Below, piece after piece: positions 23,488 to 33,011 of a DNA stretch of 64,000 nt. The notes under the pieces are model-generated. The model did not search any database. It was not told the DNA's origin and saw only the letters and a program-made list of their open reading frames with translations. Source of the stretch: an uncultured Hyphomicrobiales bacterium. Lineage in GTDB: Bacteria; Pseudomonadota; Alphaproteobacteria; Rhizobiales; Devosiaceae. A program made the position numbers and the translations under genes. The DNA lies in contig CAIKKY010000019.1 of the NCBI GenBank assembly GCA_903828145.1, positions 1 through 64,000 on the forward strand. The letters run 5' to 3'. The stretch's first letter is position 1; each line of letters begins with the position of its first letter.

Positions 23488-24546
23488 ATGCGCGAAGAAG
23501 GCTTCATACTCGTTACCGGGGCGACCGGCTTTGTCGGCAAGGGGCTGGTGCTTGAACTGCTGCGGCGCGGCTACGCCGTGCGCGGCACGGTGCGCGATCT
23601 GGCCCGGGCCGCTGAAATCACGAGCACGCTGGTCCGTGAACTGGGGCCCGAGGCGCTTGAGCGCCTGAGCCTCGTTGAGGCTGATCTGCTCGACGACCGC
23701 GGCTGGAGTGAGGCGTTCGACGAGGTGGGCCGGGTGGCCCATGTGGCAGCGGCCATTCGGGGTGATGAGCCGCGCGATCAATCGCTAGTGGTGCGGCCCG
23801 CCGTCGAGGGCACCGAACGGGTGCTGCGCTTTGCCGAGGCGGCCGGGGTCAAGCGCGTGGTGTTGACCTCGTCGATTGCCACGGTGGGCTATGGGCTGGG
23901 CCAGACGACGGGTCGCCGGGTCTATACCGAGGCGGATTTCACCAATCTCTCGGGCATGCGCTACACTTGGGCCTATTGCGTGGGCAAGACGCGGGCCGAG
24001 CAGCTCGCCTGGGACTTTGCGCGGGCGCATGGGCTTGAGCTGACGACAATTCACCCGGGCGCCATCATTGGCCCGGCCCTTGATGCGCAGGGGTCGATTT
24101 CACTCGATCTGGTGATCGGGCTGATGAACGGGCGCACCCCGGCCGTGCCCAGCAATGGCTTTTCACTGGTCGATGTCCGCGATGTGGTGGCGCTCCATGT
24201 GGCTGCGCTCGAGCATCCCGCCGAGACGGCGGGGCAACGCTATATTGCCGCGTCGGATTATGTGCCGTTCCCGGAAGTGGCGCGCATCCTGGCTGAGGCC
24301 TATCCCGATTGGGCCATTACACGGCGTGACGTGCCCGACTGGATCATCCGGCTTTTGGCGCTGTTCGGCGGGCCAAGCCGTCAGATCATCAATGACATAG
24401 GCAATGAAAAAGTGTTTTCGGGCGAGAAGGCGGCGGCCCTGTTGGGCAGGCCGCTCATCAGCGGGCGCGAGGCCGTACTGGCAACCGCCCGAAGCGCCGT
24501 GGCGCTTGGGCTTGTTCAGAGGCGGCCGAAAAAGGCCGGGCGTTAG
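23488..24546 (+). CDS. NAD(P)-dependent epimerase/reductase (extended SDR family)
   Basis: A 352-residue protein of the extended short-chain dehydrogenase fold, most like dihydroflavonol-4-reductase/aldehyde-reductase-type enzymes. The NAD(P) motif is GATGFVG (11-17) and the catalytic pair is Y163-x3-K167 (YCVGK), with a serine in VLTSSIAT upstream. The later IHPGAIIGPAL segment is typical of this group. The substrate cannot be deduced. GGGAGGAG precedes the ATG. It ends 4 bases from the convergent decarboxylase gene with no terminator between. Confidence 0.85.
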   Translation: MREEGFILVTGATGFVGKGLVLELLRRGYAVRGTVRDLARAAEITSTLVRELGPEALERLSLVEADLLDDRGWSEAFDEVGRVAHVAAAIRGDEPRDQSLVVRPAVEGTERVLRFAEAAGVKRVVLTSSIATVGYGLGQTTGRRVYTEADFTNLSGMRYTWAYCVGKTRAEQLAWDFARAHGLELTTIHPGAIIGPALDAQGSISLDLVIGLMNGRTPAVPSNGFSLVDVRDVVALHVAALEHPAETAGQRYIAASDYVPFPEVARILAEAYPDWAITRRDVPDWIIRLLALFGGPSRQIINDIGNEKVFSGEKAAALLGRPLISGREAVLATARSAVALGLVQRRPKKAGR

Positions 24547-24550
24547 GCCG

Positions 24551-25729
24551 TTACTCGGCCGGCTGCATCTCTTTGCCGGTATAGACTTCCTCGACCCAAT
24601 ACTGGTCGCGGCGGTCAAAGCCGTTGAAGGGGGTGAGCGAGGCCTGGGTATAGGCACCCATCAGGCCGAATTCGACCCAATCATCCTCATCGATATCGGC
24701 GGGGAGCGTGAACACCTGTGGCAGCACGTCATAGCTGTCACAGGTGGGGCCCCAGACGGTGAATTCGGAGAATTCGCCATCATTGTCATGCAGGCGCGGG
24801 CCGCGCCACACGCGCACCGGCGGGGTGAAGTGCATGAACTTCACTTCCATCAGCGCGCCGTAAGCGCCATCATTGAGATAGACTGACTGGCCGCCGCGCT
24901 GATGCTTGACGCGCAGGAGCAGCGAGGTGGAGGAGGTCACAAGGGCGCGGCCGGGCTCAATAATGAGTTCGGGGCGGTGCGAGCCGAAATTATCCTTCAC
25001 CGCCGCATCGATGGCCTCGAAATAGTGGCTCATCGGGGGCGCTTCGCTCGTGGGGTAGGGCGCCGGATAGCCGCCGCCGATGTTCAGGCGCTTCAGCGTA
25101 ATGCCGCTTTCGGTGGCAATGCGGGCGGCCGCCGCGATATGGCGGTCATAGGCATAGGCGTCTTCGCACTGGCTGCCCACGTGGAAACAGAGGCTCGGGG
25201 TGTAGCCCATCTGGTCAACCAGCGAGACAAGCTCTGCTGCGCCCTGTTCCATAACGCCGAACTTGATACCGAAATCATAGGATTTCAGCGCCTTGCCGGC
25301 CTTGAAACGGGTGGTGACTTCAATGTCGCGCGAGGGCGAGACCACAGCGGCCAGCTGATCGAGCTGGGCCGGGTGATCGATGGTGAAGGACCGGACGCCG
25401 AACTCCTCATAGGCGCGCTCGATTTCGCGCTTGGTCTTGATGGGGTTATTGTAATGCATAGCGGCGCCGGGGGCATAGGCGCGCACCAGCTCCATTTCGG
25501 TGTTCGAGGCTACGTCGAAGGCTTTGAGGCCTTCCTCGTGCAACTGCTTGATGACATGCGGCGACGGATTGCACTTGACCGCATAGGTCAACAGCCCGTC
25601 AAACCCCTTCCTGAAGACCTTGGTTGCCCGGTGCAGCTCTTTGGCGCAATACAGAAAGCTCGGAAAATCCGGGGCTTCTGCCGCGATCAGCGCAGAGGTG
25701 TTGGCATGGACGGTGGTCGGCTCAGTCAT
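24551..25729 (-). CDS. Type III PLP-dependent ornithine/lysine decarboxylase
   Basis: A 392-residue enzyme of the alanine-racemase-fold (eukaryotic ODC-like) family, predicted to make putrescine and possibly cadaverine. PLP lysine is K52 in TYAVKCNP. HVGS, the glycine loop NIGGGYP and EPGRA bind PLP phosphate. The catalytic cysteine is C330 in VWGPTCDSYD. The start at ATG 25729 (MTEPTTVHAN) is chosen because a promoter (25781-25809) covers the upstream in-frame start. Whether lysine is also a substrate cannot be read with confidence. Confidence 0.88.
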   Translation of the reverse strand: MTEPTTVHANTSALIAAEAPDFPSFLYCAKELHRATKVFRKGFDGLLTYAVKCNPSPHVIKQLHEEGLKAFDVASNTEMELVRAYAPGAAMHYNNPIKTKREIERAYEEFGVRSFTIDHPAQLDQLAAVVSPSRDIEVTTRFKAGKALKSYDFGIKFGVMEQGAAELVSLVDQMGYTPSLCFHVGSQCEDAYAYDRHIAAAARIATESGITLKRLNIGGGYPAPYPTSEAPPMSHYFEAIDAAVKDNFGSHRPELIIEPGRALVTSSTSLLLRVKHQRGGQSVYLNDGAYGALMEVKFMHFTPPVRVWRGPRLHDNDGEFSEFTVWGPTCDSYDVLPQVFTLPADIDEDDWVEFGLMGAYTQASLTPFNGFDRRDQYWVEEVYTGKEMQPAE

Positions 25730-25780
25730 AGCGGCTAACCTTTCTTGCGGTCCGGCGAAGTCCGGGTCAATCGAGGGCTG

Positions 25781-25809
25781 CATATAGGGTCATCAGGCGG
25801 CTGGGGCAA
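25781..25809 (-). promoter_or_regulatory. Promoter of the decarboxylase gene
   Basis: On the minus strand TTGCCC (25809-25804) and TATATG (25786-25781) are spaced by 17 bases. This predicts transcription from about 25774, 45 bases before the ATG at 25729. Confidence 0.55.
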
Positions 25810-25908
25810 CGTCATATTTCCCGGGTTACAGAACTGTAATCCCGTTACCCAAAAGCTGCCCAAATTGCAGCGTGTTCTCAACGGGTTGCGAAGCGATGGG
25901 AGCAGGGC

Positions 25909-27384
25909 ATGTCCAAGCGTTTTCTGGTGATTGTCGGCGGGGTTGCCATCGTGGCCTTGGGCGTCGGCTTTGCCGCGCTCAATCCGGGCGGGCTTATGGG
26001 CGCCCTGCGGGCTGCACCGGTGAGCTTAGCCGTGGCTGGCGAAGCGGCGGCGGCCCGCGCCGTGCCCGAAAGCCGGGTCGCGGTCCAGCTCAGTTTTGCG
26101 CCGGTGGTCAAGGCGGTGACGCCCTCGGTGGTCAATGTCTATGCGACCACCATTGCGGACGCGTCCAGTTCGCCCTTTGCGTCCGATCCGTTTTTTCAGC
26201 AGTTTTTCCGGCGCTCGCCGTTCTTCAATGATCGGCCGCAACGGTCGCAATCTCTGGGCTCGGGCGTGATCATTGATGCCGCTGGGGTGATCCTCACCAA
26301 TCACCATGTCATTGCCGGCGCGACCGATATCCGCGTGTCGACACCGGATGGGCAGGAATATCCGGTCGATCTGGCGCTTGATGACCCGAAAACCGATCTC
26401 GCGGTGCTCAAGGTGAAGGACGCGAAGGGTGTGCGGTTTCCGGCGCTCGAGTTTGCTGATTCGGATCGGCTCGAGGTGGGTGATCTTGTCCTCGCCATCG
26501 GCAACCCGTTCGGGGTCGGGCAGACCGTCACTTCAGGCATTGTGTCGGCGCTCGCGCGCACCGGCGTGGAAAGCTCCGCCTATGAGTTTTTCATCCAGAC
26601 CGATGCAGCGATTAATCCGGGCAATTCGGGCGGGGCGCTTGTCGATCTCGACGGGCGGCTGGTGGGCATCAATACCGCGATTGTGTCGCGCTCGGGCGGG
26701 TCCGTCGGCATCGGCTTTGCCATTCCGGCCAATATGGCCCGGCTGGTCGCTGAAACGGCCATTGCCGGTACAGCGCTCGAGCGGCCCTGGTTCGGGGCGC
26801 GGTTGCAACCGCTGACCCCGGACCTGGCGGACAGCCTTGGCCTTGGCCGACCGCGCGGCGCGCTCATCACCGAGGTGGCCCCGGGAGGACCGGCGGCTCA
26901 GGCCGGGTTCAGGGCCGGTGATGTTCTCCTTGGGGTTGACGGCTTTGCGGTCGATCAGCCGAGTGCATTTGACTTCCGCCTTGCCACCAAGGCCGTGGGG
27001 ACGCAGGCGACAATCAGTGTGTTCCGCGCGGGCGCGACCACGGATCGGGTGATGACGCTCAGCGCGCCGCCCGCCGGTGCGCCTGCCGTGACAATCAGCG
27101 GGGAAACGCGGTTTGCCGGGACAAAGGCCGAAACGGTGACGCCGGTTGTGGCGCAGGAGCTGGGTCTGCCTTATGCCAGCCGGGGTGTGGTTGTGCGCGC
27201 GGTTGAGCCGGGGTCACCGGCCGATGAGCTGGGGCTCCGGGTGGGCGACATCATCCTCAAACTCAATGGCACAGCTGTTGAGGATGCTGAAGCCTTCGCG
27301 CGGATTGCCAAAGACCGGCCCGATAGCTGGATCATTGACATCGAGCGGGGCGGCCGCATCATCGAGGCGAAGGTGTGGGGCTGA
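25909..27384 (+). CDS. DegP/HtrA-family periplasmic serine protease
   Basis: A 491-residue trypsin-like protease with two PDZ domains, predicted to act in envelope protein quality control. The N-terminal hydrophobic segment (5-24) is a signal peptide or anchor. The catalytic triad is H133 (TNHHVI), D163 (PKTDLAVL) and S240 (NPGNSGGAL). PDZ1 covers about 290-380 and PDZ2 about 400-485. The ATG at 25909 has GGGAGCAGGG upstream. It shares one base with rarA (TGATG) and begins a run of co-directed genes to 31558. Confidence 0.93.
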   Translation: MSKRFLVIVGGVAIVALGVGFAALNPGGLMGALRAAPVSLAVAGEAAAARAVPESRVAVQLSFAPVVKAVTPSVVNVYATTIADASSSPFASDPFFQQFFRRSPFFNDRPQRSQSLGSGVIIDAAGVILTNHHVIAGATDIRVSTPDGQEYPVDLALDDPKTDLAVLKVKDAKGVRFPALEFADSDRLEVGDLVLAIGNPFGVGQTVTSGIVSALARTGVESSAYEFFIQTDAAINPGNSGGALVDLDGRLVGINTAIVSRSGGSVGIGFAIPANMARLVAETAIAGTALERPWFGARLQPLTPDLADSLGLGRPRGALITEVAPGGPAAQAGFRAGDVLLGVDGFAVDQPSAFDFRLATKAVGTQATISVFRAGATTDRVMTLSAPPAGAPAVTISGETRFAGTKAETVTPVVAQELGLPYASRGVVVRAVEPGSPADELGLRVGDIILKLNGTAVEDAEAFARIAKDRPDSWIIDIERGGRIIEAKVWG

Positions 27385-28703
27385 TGAGCGATCTGTTTTT
27401 GTCCGATGAGGCTGCGGCAACCGACGATGCCAACCGACCGCTCGCTGACCGGCTGCGGCCGGACACGCTTGATGCGGTGATTGGCCAGCAGCATCTTCTG
27501 GGGCCGGACGGCACGCTGCGCCGGATGATCGCGGGTGGGCGGCTGGGCTCGCTGATTCTCTGGGGGCCGCCGGGGACGGGCAAAACGACAGTGGCGCGGC
27601 TTCTGGCGGACGCGACGGGCTATCAATTCCAGCAGATCTCGGCGGTATTCTCCGGCGTGGCCGATCTCAAAAAGGTGTTCGATCAGGCGCGGATGGCCCG
27701 CCGGGCCGGCCAGCGCACTTTGCTGTTTGTCGATGAAATTCACCGCTTCAACCGCGCCCAGCAGGATGGCTTCCTGCCGGTGATGGAAGACGGCACGCTG
27801 GTGCTGGTGGGCGCGACGACGGAAAATCCGAGTTTCGAGCTGAATGCCGCGCTGTTATCGCGCGCCCAGGTCTTGCGGTTCCAGTCGCTGGGGCCCGACG
27901 ACCTCGACCATCTCGTCGCCCGGGCTGAGGCTCTGCTGGCGCGGCCGCTGCCCCTGACAGACGGGGCGCGGACGCAATTGCTGGGCCTTGCTGATGGCGA
28001 CGGCCGGGCGACGCTGGGGCTGGTTGAGGAAGTCTATGCGGCGGCGCGGCCCGATGAACTGTTCGATGAGGCGGCGCTCCTTGGTATCGTGCAGCGCCGC
28101 GCGCCGATTTATGACAAAAAGCAGGATGGCCATTACAACCTGATTTCGGCGCTGCATAAGACCATTCGCGGTTCGGACCCGGATGCGGCGCTCTATTATT
28201 TCGCGCGGATGATCGAGGCGGGGGAAGATCCGCTGTTTCTCGCGCGGCGGCTCATTCGCATGGCGAGCGAAGACATTGGGCTGGCCGATCCGCAGGCGCT
28301 GCCGCTCGCCATTGCGGCGCGCGACGCCTTCCAGATGCTCGGCTCGCCCGAGGGCGAACTGGCGCTCGCGCAGGTGGTGGTCTATCTCGCAGCTGCGCCC
28401 AAATCGAATGCGGTCTATACGGCCTTTGCCGAAGCCCGGGCGCTTGCGAGATCCAGCGGCTCGCCGATGCCGCCGATGGCGATCCTCAATGCGCCGACCA
28501 AGATGATGAAGTCGGAGGGCTTTGGCGAGGGCTATGTCTACGATCACGATACGCCCGAGGGCTTTTCGGGGCAGGAGTACTTCCCCGACGCGATCGGACG
28601 GCAGAGCTTTTATCGACCCGTGGAACGCGGCTTTGAACGCGAGATCCACAAGCGGCTAGAGTATTTTTCGAGGCTGCGGGCGAAGAAGCGCGACGAGGGC
28701 TGA
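27384..28703 (+). CDS. rarA: Replication-associated recombination protein A (MgsA/RarA)
   Basis: A 439-residue AAA+ ATPase related to the clamp-loader family that acts at stalled replication forks. Walker A is GPPGTGKT (61-68) and Walker B is LLFVDE (113-118), followed by IHRFNRAQQDGFLPVMEDG, the family signature. The C-terminal RarA tetramerisation region ends in LEYFSRLRAKK. The ATG at 27384 overlaps the protease stop; an in-frame upstream codon at 27375 is less likely. Confidence 0.95.
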   Translation: MSDLFLSDEAAATDDANRPLADRLRPDTLDAVIGQQHLLGPDGTLRRMIAGGRLGSLILWGPPGTGKTTVARLLADATGYQFQQISAVFSGVADLKKVFDQARMARRAGQRTLLFVDEIHRFNRAQQDGFLPVMEDGTLVLVGATTENPSFELNAALLSRAQVLRFQSLGPDDLDHLVARAEALLARPLPLTDGARTQLLGLADGDGRATLGLVEEVYAAARPDELFDEAALLGIVQRRAPIYDKKQDGHYNLISALHKTIRGSDPDAALYYFARMIEAGEDPLFLARRLIRMASEDIGLADPQALPLAIAARDAFQMLGSPEGELALAQVVVYLAAAPKSNAVYTAFAEARALARSSGSPMPPMAILNAPTKMMKSEGFGEGYVYDHDTPEGFSGQEYFPDAIGRQSFYRPVERGFEREIHKRLEYFSRLRAKKRDEG

Positions 28704-28744
28704 GGGGCTGGTCAAGCCGACCCGTGCGACATAGAAGTGAGCAA

Positions 28745-29122
28745 ATGACGGCTTATCTGCTAGTGGGTGCGGGCGGCGCCTTGGGCGCCATGGCGCGGTT
28801 CGGGTTGGGCGGGCTCATTGGCACGCCCGCCGGTGCGTTTCCTGTTGCGACCTTTGCCATCAATATCATCGGTTCGGTGCTGATGGGCCTTCTCGTGGGC
28901 ACGCTGGCGCGGCTGACGCCCGAGTGGGGAGCAACAGCGCGGCTGTTTCTGGCTGTGGGCGTGCTCGGGGGATTCACGACGTTTTCGAGCTTTTCGCTGG
29001 AGGCGGTCAGCCTCATTGAAAAAGGGGAAATCGCGCTCGCTGTCGCCTATAGTGTCGGTACAGTAATTTTGTCGCTCAGCGGATTTGGCGCGGGGCTTTT
29101 TGCCATAAGGGCGCTTTCATGA
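28745..29122 (+). CDS. crcB: Fluoride efflux channel CrcB/Fluc
   Basis: A 125-residue membrane protein with four hydrophobic helices that forms dual-topology dimers exporting fluoride. Signatures are GAMARFGLGG, the NIIGSVLMGLLVG segment, and GVLGGFTTFSSFSLE, which lines the pore. The ATG at 28745 (MTAYLLVGAGG) gives the normal length. No fluoride riboswitch is seen in the 41-base gap upstream. It overlaps the next gene by 4 bases. Confidence 0.95.
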   Translation: MTAYLLVGAGGALGAMARFGLGGLIGTPAGAFPVATFAINIIGSVLMGLLVGTLARLTPEWGATARLFLAVGVLGGFTTFSSFSLEAVSLIEKGEIALAVAYSVGTVILSLSGFGAGLFAIRALS

Positions 29123-30102
29123 GTGGTGTGAGACAGCAGGCCGTTGCCCGCGATGAAGACGGGATGCGGCTTGACCGGTGGTTCAAAACGCACTTCCCCC
29201 AGGTGACCTTCGGGCACCTGCAAAAGCTGCTGCGCTCGGGCCAGATTCGCGTCGATAGCGGCCGGGCCGAGACCAATACGCGGCTCGTAACCGGGCAATT
29301 GGTGCGCATTCCGCCGATTTCAGCGGCGCCGGAAAAGGCCGAAGGCGAGACCAACCAGAAAGAGGCGGCCTATCTGCGCAGCCTCATTCTGTATGAAGAC
29401 GATGATATTTTCGTCTTCAACAAACCGCATGGGCTCGCCTCGCAGGGCGGCAGCGGCACCAAGCGCCATATGGACGGCCTGCTCAAAAACCTGCCGAACA
29501 AAAAGGGCGAAGCGCCCAAGCTGGTGCACCGGCTCGACCGCGATACCTCGGGCTGCCTGATTGTGGCAAAGACCAAGGCGGCGGCGACGCATTTTGGCGC
29601 GGTGTTTTCCACCCGCCAGGCGCGCAAGATCTATTGGGCCGTGTTGTGGGGCGTGCCCACGCCGCGCCAGGGCAGCATATCGTGCTTCCTCACCAAGCAG
29701 GCCACAACCGATGGCGAGCAGATGGTGGTGGTCAAGCAGGGTGTGCAGGGCGCACAGCACTCGATGACCTATTATTCCACCACCGATGCGGCGGCGACGC
29801 GGTTTTCCTGGGTTACGCTGAAGCCGGTCACCGGGCGCACGCACCAGCTGCGCGTGCATATGGCCGAGCTGGGTCATCCGATCCTCGGGGACCCGCGCTA
29901 TTTCAATATCGCAAACTGGGCGCCGCCTGAGGATATTCCCTGGCAATTGCATCTGCATGCGCGGCGGATCACCATTCCCATGCCCAAGGGTGGCACGCTG
30001 GATATTTCGGCCCCTTTGCCGCCGCATATGCAGACGACGTTTGATCTGCTCGGTTTCGATGCCGACCGATTTGACGTGCAGGATGTGGACCCCGAACGAT
30101 GA
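29119..30102 (+). CDS. RluA-family rRNA pseudouridine synthase (RluC-like)
   Basis: A 327-residue enzyme. An S4 RNA-binding domain (about 18-70, DGMRLDRWFKTHFP...) precedes the catalytic domain with HRLDRDTSGCLIV, whose second aspartate is the nucleophile. RTHQLRVHMAELGHPILGD is the second family motif. RluC is the likeliest assignment, from the S4 domain and length, but RluD-like specificity cannot be excluded. It overlaps crcB and the HAD gene by 4 bases each. Confidence 0.88.
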   Translation: MSGVRQQAVARDEDGMRLDRWFKTHFPQVTFGHLQKLLRSGQIRVDSGRAETNTRLVTGQLVRIPPISAAPEKAEGETNQKEAAYLRSLILYEDDDIFVFNKPHGLASQGGSGTKRHMDGLLKNLPNKKGEAPKLVHRLDRDTSGCLIVAKTKAAATHFGAVFSTRQARKIYWAVLWGVPTPRQGSISCFLTKQATTDGEQMVVVKQGVQGAQHSMTYYSTTDAAATRFSWVTLKPVTGRTHQLRVHMAELGHPILGDPRYFNIANWAPPEDIPWQLHLHARRITIPMPKGGTLDISAPLPPHMQTTFDLLGFDADRFDVQDVDPER

Positions 30103-30764
30103 TCCTTGTGATGTTCGACATGGATGGCACGCTGATCGACACAGGCGCGCTGATTGCCGAGCACATGGCGACGGCCTTTGCCGAACTCGGGCTCAATCCG
30201 CCTGAGCCGTGGCAGGTGCGTGACATCATCGGGCTGGCGCTGCCCGTCGCCATCGCGACGCTCGCCCGAACCGATGACGTGGCGATGATTGAGGGCCTCG
30301 TGGGCGCCTATAAGGCCCATTACACCGCCTCGCTGGCTCACGACCTTGACCGCGAACCACTCTATCCCGGTGCCCGCGCCGCGCTCGACCGGTTGCAGGC
30401 GCGCGACGATGTGGTTTTGGGCATCGCAACGGGGAAGGGCCTGTCGGGCGTTACCCGCATTCTGGGCAAGCACGACATAGAGGGTCACTTCGTGACGCTG
30501 CAGACGCCTGACCATAATCCCTCAAAGCCCCACCCCGGCATGCTGCTCAGCGCCATGGCCGAAACCGGCATTGCGCCCGAGGATACCGTCATGATCGGGG
30601 ATACGCGCTTTGATATGGAACTGGCGCGTGCGGCCAAGGCCCATGCCATCGGCGTCGTCTGGGGCTATCACGCGCCCGACGACCTGCTGAAGGCCGGGGC
30701 CGAAGTGCTGATCTCGTCCTATGATGACCTCGACGCTGCTCTTGAGAAGGTTCTTGCCCGCTGA
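30099..30764 (+). CDS. HAD-superfamily phosphatase
   Basis: A 221-residue HAD hydrolase resembling phosphoglycolate phosphatase. Motif I FDMDGTLIDT contains the nucleophile Asp. Motif II is IATGKG, motif III uses K in SKPHPGML, and motif IV is MIGDTRFDME. It has a helical cap between motifs I and II. The substrate is unknown. It lies between the pseudouridine synthase and ATP12 with overlaps on both sides, so the three are translated together. Confidence 0.88.
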   Translation: MILVMFDMDGTLIDTGALIAEHMATAFAELGLNPPEPWQVRDIIGLALPVAIATLARTDDVAMIEGLVGAYKAHYTASLAHDLDREPLYPGARAALDRLQARDDVVLGIATGKGLSGVTRILGKHDIEGHFVTLQTPDHNPSKPHPGMLLSAMAETGIAPEDTVMIGDTRFDMELARAAKAHAIGVVWGYHAPDDLLKAGAEVLISSYDDLDAALEKVLAR

Positions 30765-31558
30765 TGCGTGAGTTTCTTGACGATGCCAATGCCCACCGCG
30801 ATGACGGCTATGGGCGGGCCCAGCACCATGTGAAGCTCGATCTGCCCAAGCGGTTCTATGCCGAGGTGGGCGTGGGCACGGCGCCGGGTGGCTTTGCGGT
30901 GACCCTTGATGGGCGCACGCCGAAAACACCGGGGCATAAGCCGGTGATCGTGCCCCATGCCGACCTCGCCGCCCTGATGGCGGCCGAATGGGCGGCGCAG
31001 ACCACCCATGTCAATCCCGAGACCATGCCGGTGACCCGGCTCATCAATTCCGCAGTCGAAGCGGGCGACCAGCGCGTTGCGGCACTCGCCGCTGAGATTC
31101 TCAAATTCGCCGGCAATGACCTGCTGCTCTACCGCGCCGACGCCCCGCGCGAACTCGTCGCCGCCCAGGAGGCGGTGTGGGACGAGGCGTTGGTGCGGCT
31201 GGCGCGGACCTACGACATCCGCTTTCAGCCGACCATCGGCATTGTGCACCAGAGCCAGCCCGAGGCGACGCTGATGCGGCTGGGGACCGTGCTCGCCGAT
31301 GTCACGTTATTTGAAGCGGTGGCGCTGACCTCGCTCACCGGCATCACCGGATCAGGCCTTTTGAGCATCGGCTACCGGGCTGGTCTGTTTACGCCCGACG
31401 AGATGTGGACGGCAGCGCATGTCGATGAAGACTTCAACTTCCGGCTCTGGGGCGAGGTTGAAGAAGCCACCGAACGGCGGCTCAAGCGGCGCCGCGATTA
31501 CGACGCCGCTGTCGCGGTGTTGCGCGTTCTCGGGGTTGGTCAGGCCGGAACGGCGTAA
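30764..31558 (+). CDS. ATP12-family F1-ATPase assembly chaperone
   Basis: A 264-residue homologue of mitochondrial Atp12, which helps assemble the alpha subunit of F1. Recognised by [41 protein letters not shown] and the [28 protein letters not shown] region. Bacterial members are largely alphaproteobacterial. It shares one base with the HAD gene. Its last 19 bases overlap the convergent rimO gene. Confidence 0.88.
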   Translation: MREFLDDANAHRDDGYGRAQHHVKLDLPKRFYAEVGVGTAPGGFAVTLDGRTPKTPGHKPVIVPHADLAALMAAEWAAQTTHVNPETMPVTRLINSAVEAGDQRVAALAAEILKFAGNDLLLYRADAPRELVAAQEAVWDEALVRLARTYDIRFQPTIGIVHQSQPEATLMRLGTVLADVTLFEAVALTSLTGITGSGLLSIGYRAGLFTPDEMWTAAHVDEDFNFRLWGEVEEATERRLKRRRDYDAAVAVLRVLGVGQAGTA

Positions 31559-32883
31559 AGGTCGTATTCGTCGGAATCGACCACCGTCACCCGCACCATA
31601 TCGCCCGGCTTGATGCCGTCGGCATCGTCGATCACGACATTGCCGTCGATTTCGGGCGCATCCCACTGGCTGCGCGCAATGGCGCGGTTGTCCTCGGGCT
31701 CCACATCATCAACCAGAACGTCGATGGTGCGGCCCACCTTTTTGGCGAGAACGCGGGTGGAGATGGCCTGCGCGCGCTCCATCAGCCGCCCATAGCGCTC
31801 CGCCTTGACCTCGGCCGGAACGGCACCCTCAAGCGTGTTGGCGGGCGCGCCGGTGACCGGCTCATATTCAAAGCAGCCAATGCGATCGATCTCGGCCTCA
31901 TCGAGCCAATCGAGCAGGAGCTGGAAGTCCGCCTCGGTCTCGCCGGGGAAGCCGACGATGAAATTGCTGCGGATGGCGAGATCGGGCGCAATCTGGCGCC
32001 AGGCCTTGATGCGCTCGAGCGTCTTGTCATGGTTGGCCGGACGCTTCATCGCCTTCAGCACATTGGGGGCGGCGTGCTGGAACGGAATATCCAGGTAGGG
32101 CAGCACCTTGCCCTCGGCCATCAGCGGGATCACCGCATCGACATGGGGGTAGGGGTACACATAGTGCAGCCGCGTCCACACGCCGAGCTTGCCCATTTCC
32201 TCGGCGAGCGTGGCGAAGCGGGCTTCGACATCGCGCCCATGGAACTTGGAGGCCGCGTAGCGGATATCGAGGCCATAGGCGCTCGTATCCTGCGAAATCA
32301 CCATGATTTCCTTGACGCCCTGCTTCACCAGCCGCTCAGCTTCGTACAGCACGCTGGCGATGGGCCGCGAGGCGAGATCGCCGCGAATCTGCGGGATGAT
32401 GCAGAAGCTGCAGCGGTTGTTGCAGCCCTCGGAAATCTTGAGATAGGCGTAATGCTTGGGCGTCAGCTTCAGCCCGGCATCGGGGACGAGGTCGACAAAG
32501 CGATTGGGCACGGGCGGCAGATGCGCATGCACCGCCTCCACCACCGCCTCATATTGATGCGGGCCAGTGATGGCGAGCACCGACGGGTGGGTGTCGCGGA
32601 TCAGCTTTTCTTCGACACCAAGACAGCCGGTGACGATGACGCGGCCGTTTTCACCCAGCGCCTCGCCAATGGCTTCAAGGCTTTCGGCCTTGGCGCTATC
32701 GAGAAAGCCGCAGGTGTTGACGATTACGATGTCTGAGCCCTGATAGTCGCGCGAGAAGCTGTAGCCTTCGGCGCGCAGGGTGGTGAGGATGCGCTCGGAA
32801 TCAACCAGCGCCTTGGGGCAGCCGAGGCTCACGAGCCCGATTTTCGGGGCGGCGCCGGGCGTCTTTGATGAAGTGATGCTCAT
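31540..32883 (-). CDS. rimO: Ribosomal protein S12 methylthiotransferase RimO
   Basis: A 447-residue radical-SAM enzyme that adds a methylthio group to Asp89 of S12. The N-terminal UPF0004 domain has Cys22, Cys58 and Cys87, which ligand the auxiliary Fe-S cluster. The radical-SAM cluster uses C154-x3-C158-x2-C161 (GCNNRCSFC). A TRAM domain ends the protein. The ATG at 32883 is chosen; the TTG at 32904 would add seven residues. Its target, rpsL, is also in this window. Confidence 0.95.
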   Translation of the reverse strand: MSITSSKTPGAAPKIGLVSLGCPKALVDSERILTTLRAEGYSFSRDYQGSDIVIVNTCGFLDSAKAESLEAIGEALGENGRVIVTGCLGVEEKLIRDTHPSVLAITGPHQYEAVVEAVHAHLPPVPNRFVDLVPDAGLKLTPKHYAYLKISEGCNNRCSFCIIPQIRGDLASRPIASVLYEAERLVKQGVKEIMVISQDTSAYGLDIRYAASKFHGRDVEARFATLAEEMGKLGVWTRLHYVYPYPHVDAVIPLMAEGKVLPYLDIPFQHAAPNVLKAMKRPANHDKTLERIKAWRQIAPDLAIRSNFIVGFPGETEADFQLLLDWLDEAEIDRIGCFEYEPVTGAPANTLEGAVPAEVKAERYGRLMERAQAISTRVLAKKVGRTIDVLVDDVEPEDNRAIARSQWDAPEIDGNVVIDDADGIKPGDMVRVTVVDSDEYDLYAVPA

Positions 32884-32977
32884 GGGGTGAGCGTCATACG
32901 CCAATCGGCCTAAAATGCAATGAAAACGCGGGCAGGGCTGCTCCGCACCGGATGCGGGGCAGGGCCCGATGCCTTAA

Positions 32978-32998
32978 GGCCGGGTACGCGACCCGGCC
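32978..32998 (-). terminator. Possible terminator hairpin after the DUF4282 gene
   Basis: GGCCGGGT (32978-32985) and ACCCGGCC (32991-32998) pair around ACGCG, 14 bases beyond the stop at 33012. On the minus strand TTAAGG follows, so the T-run is weak. Confidence 0.35.
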
Positions 32999-33011
32999 CC
33001 TTCATCCGCCG

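Noticed and set aside
25730-25908. speF-type leader RNA before the ornithine/lysine decarboxylase gene
   Set aside because: The predicted leader is only about 45 bases and the whole divergent gap is 179 bases, too short for that leader, and no matching structure was seen.
28704-28744. Fluoride riboswitch before crcB
   Set aside because: The 41-base gap after rarA is too short, and crcB appears to be transcribed within the operon.
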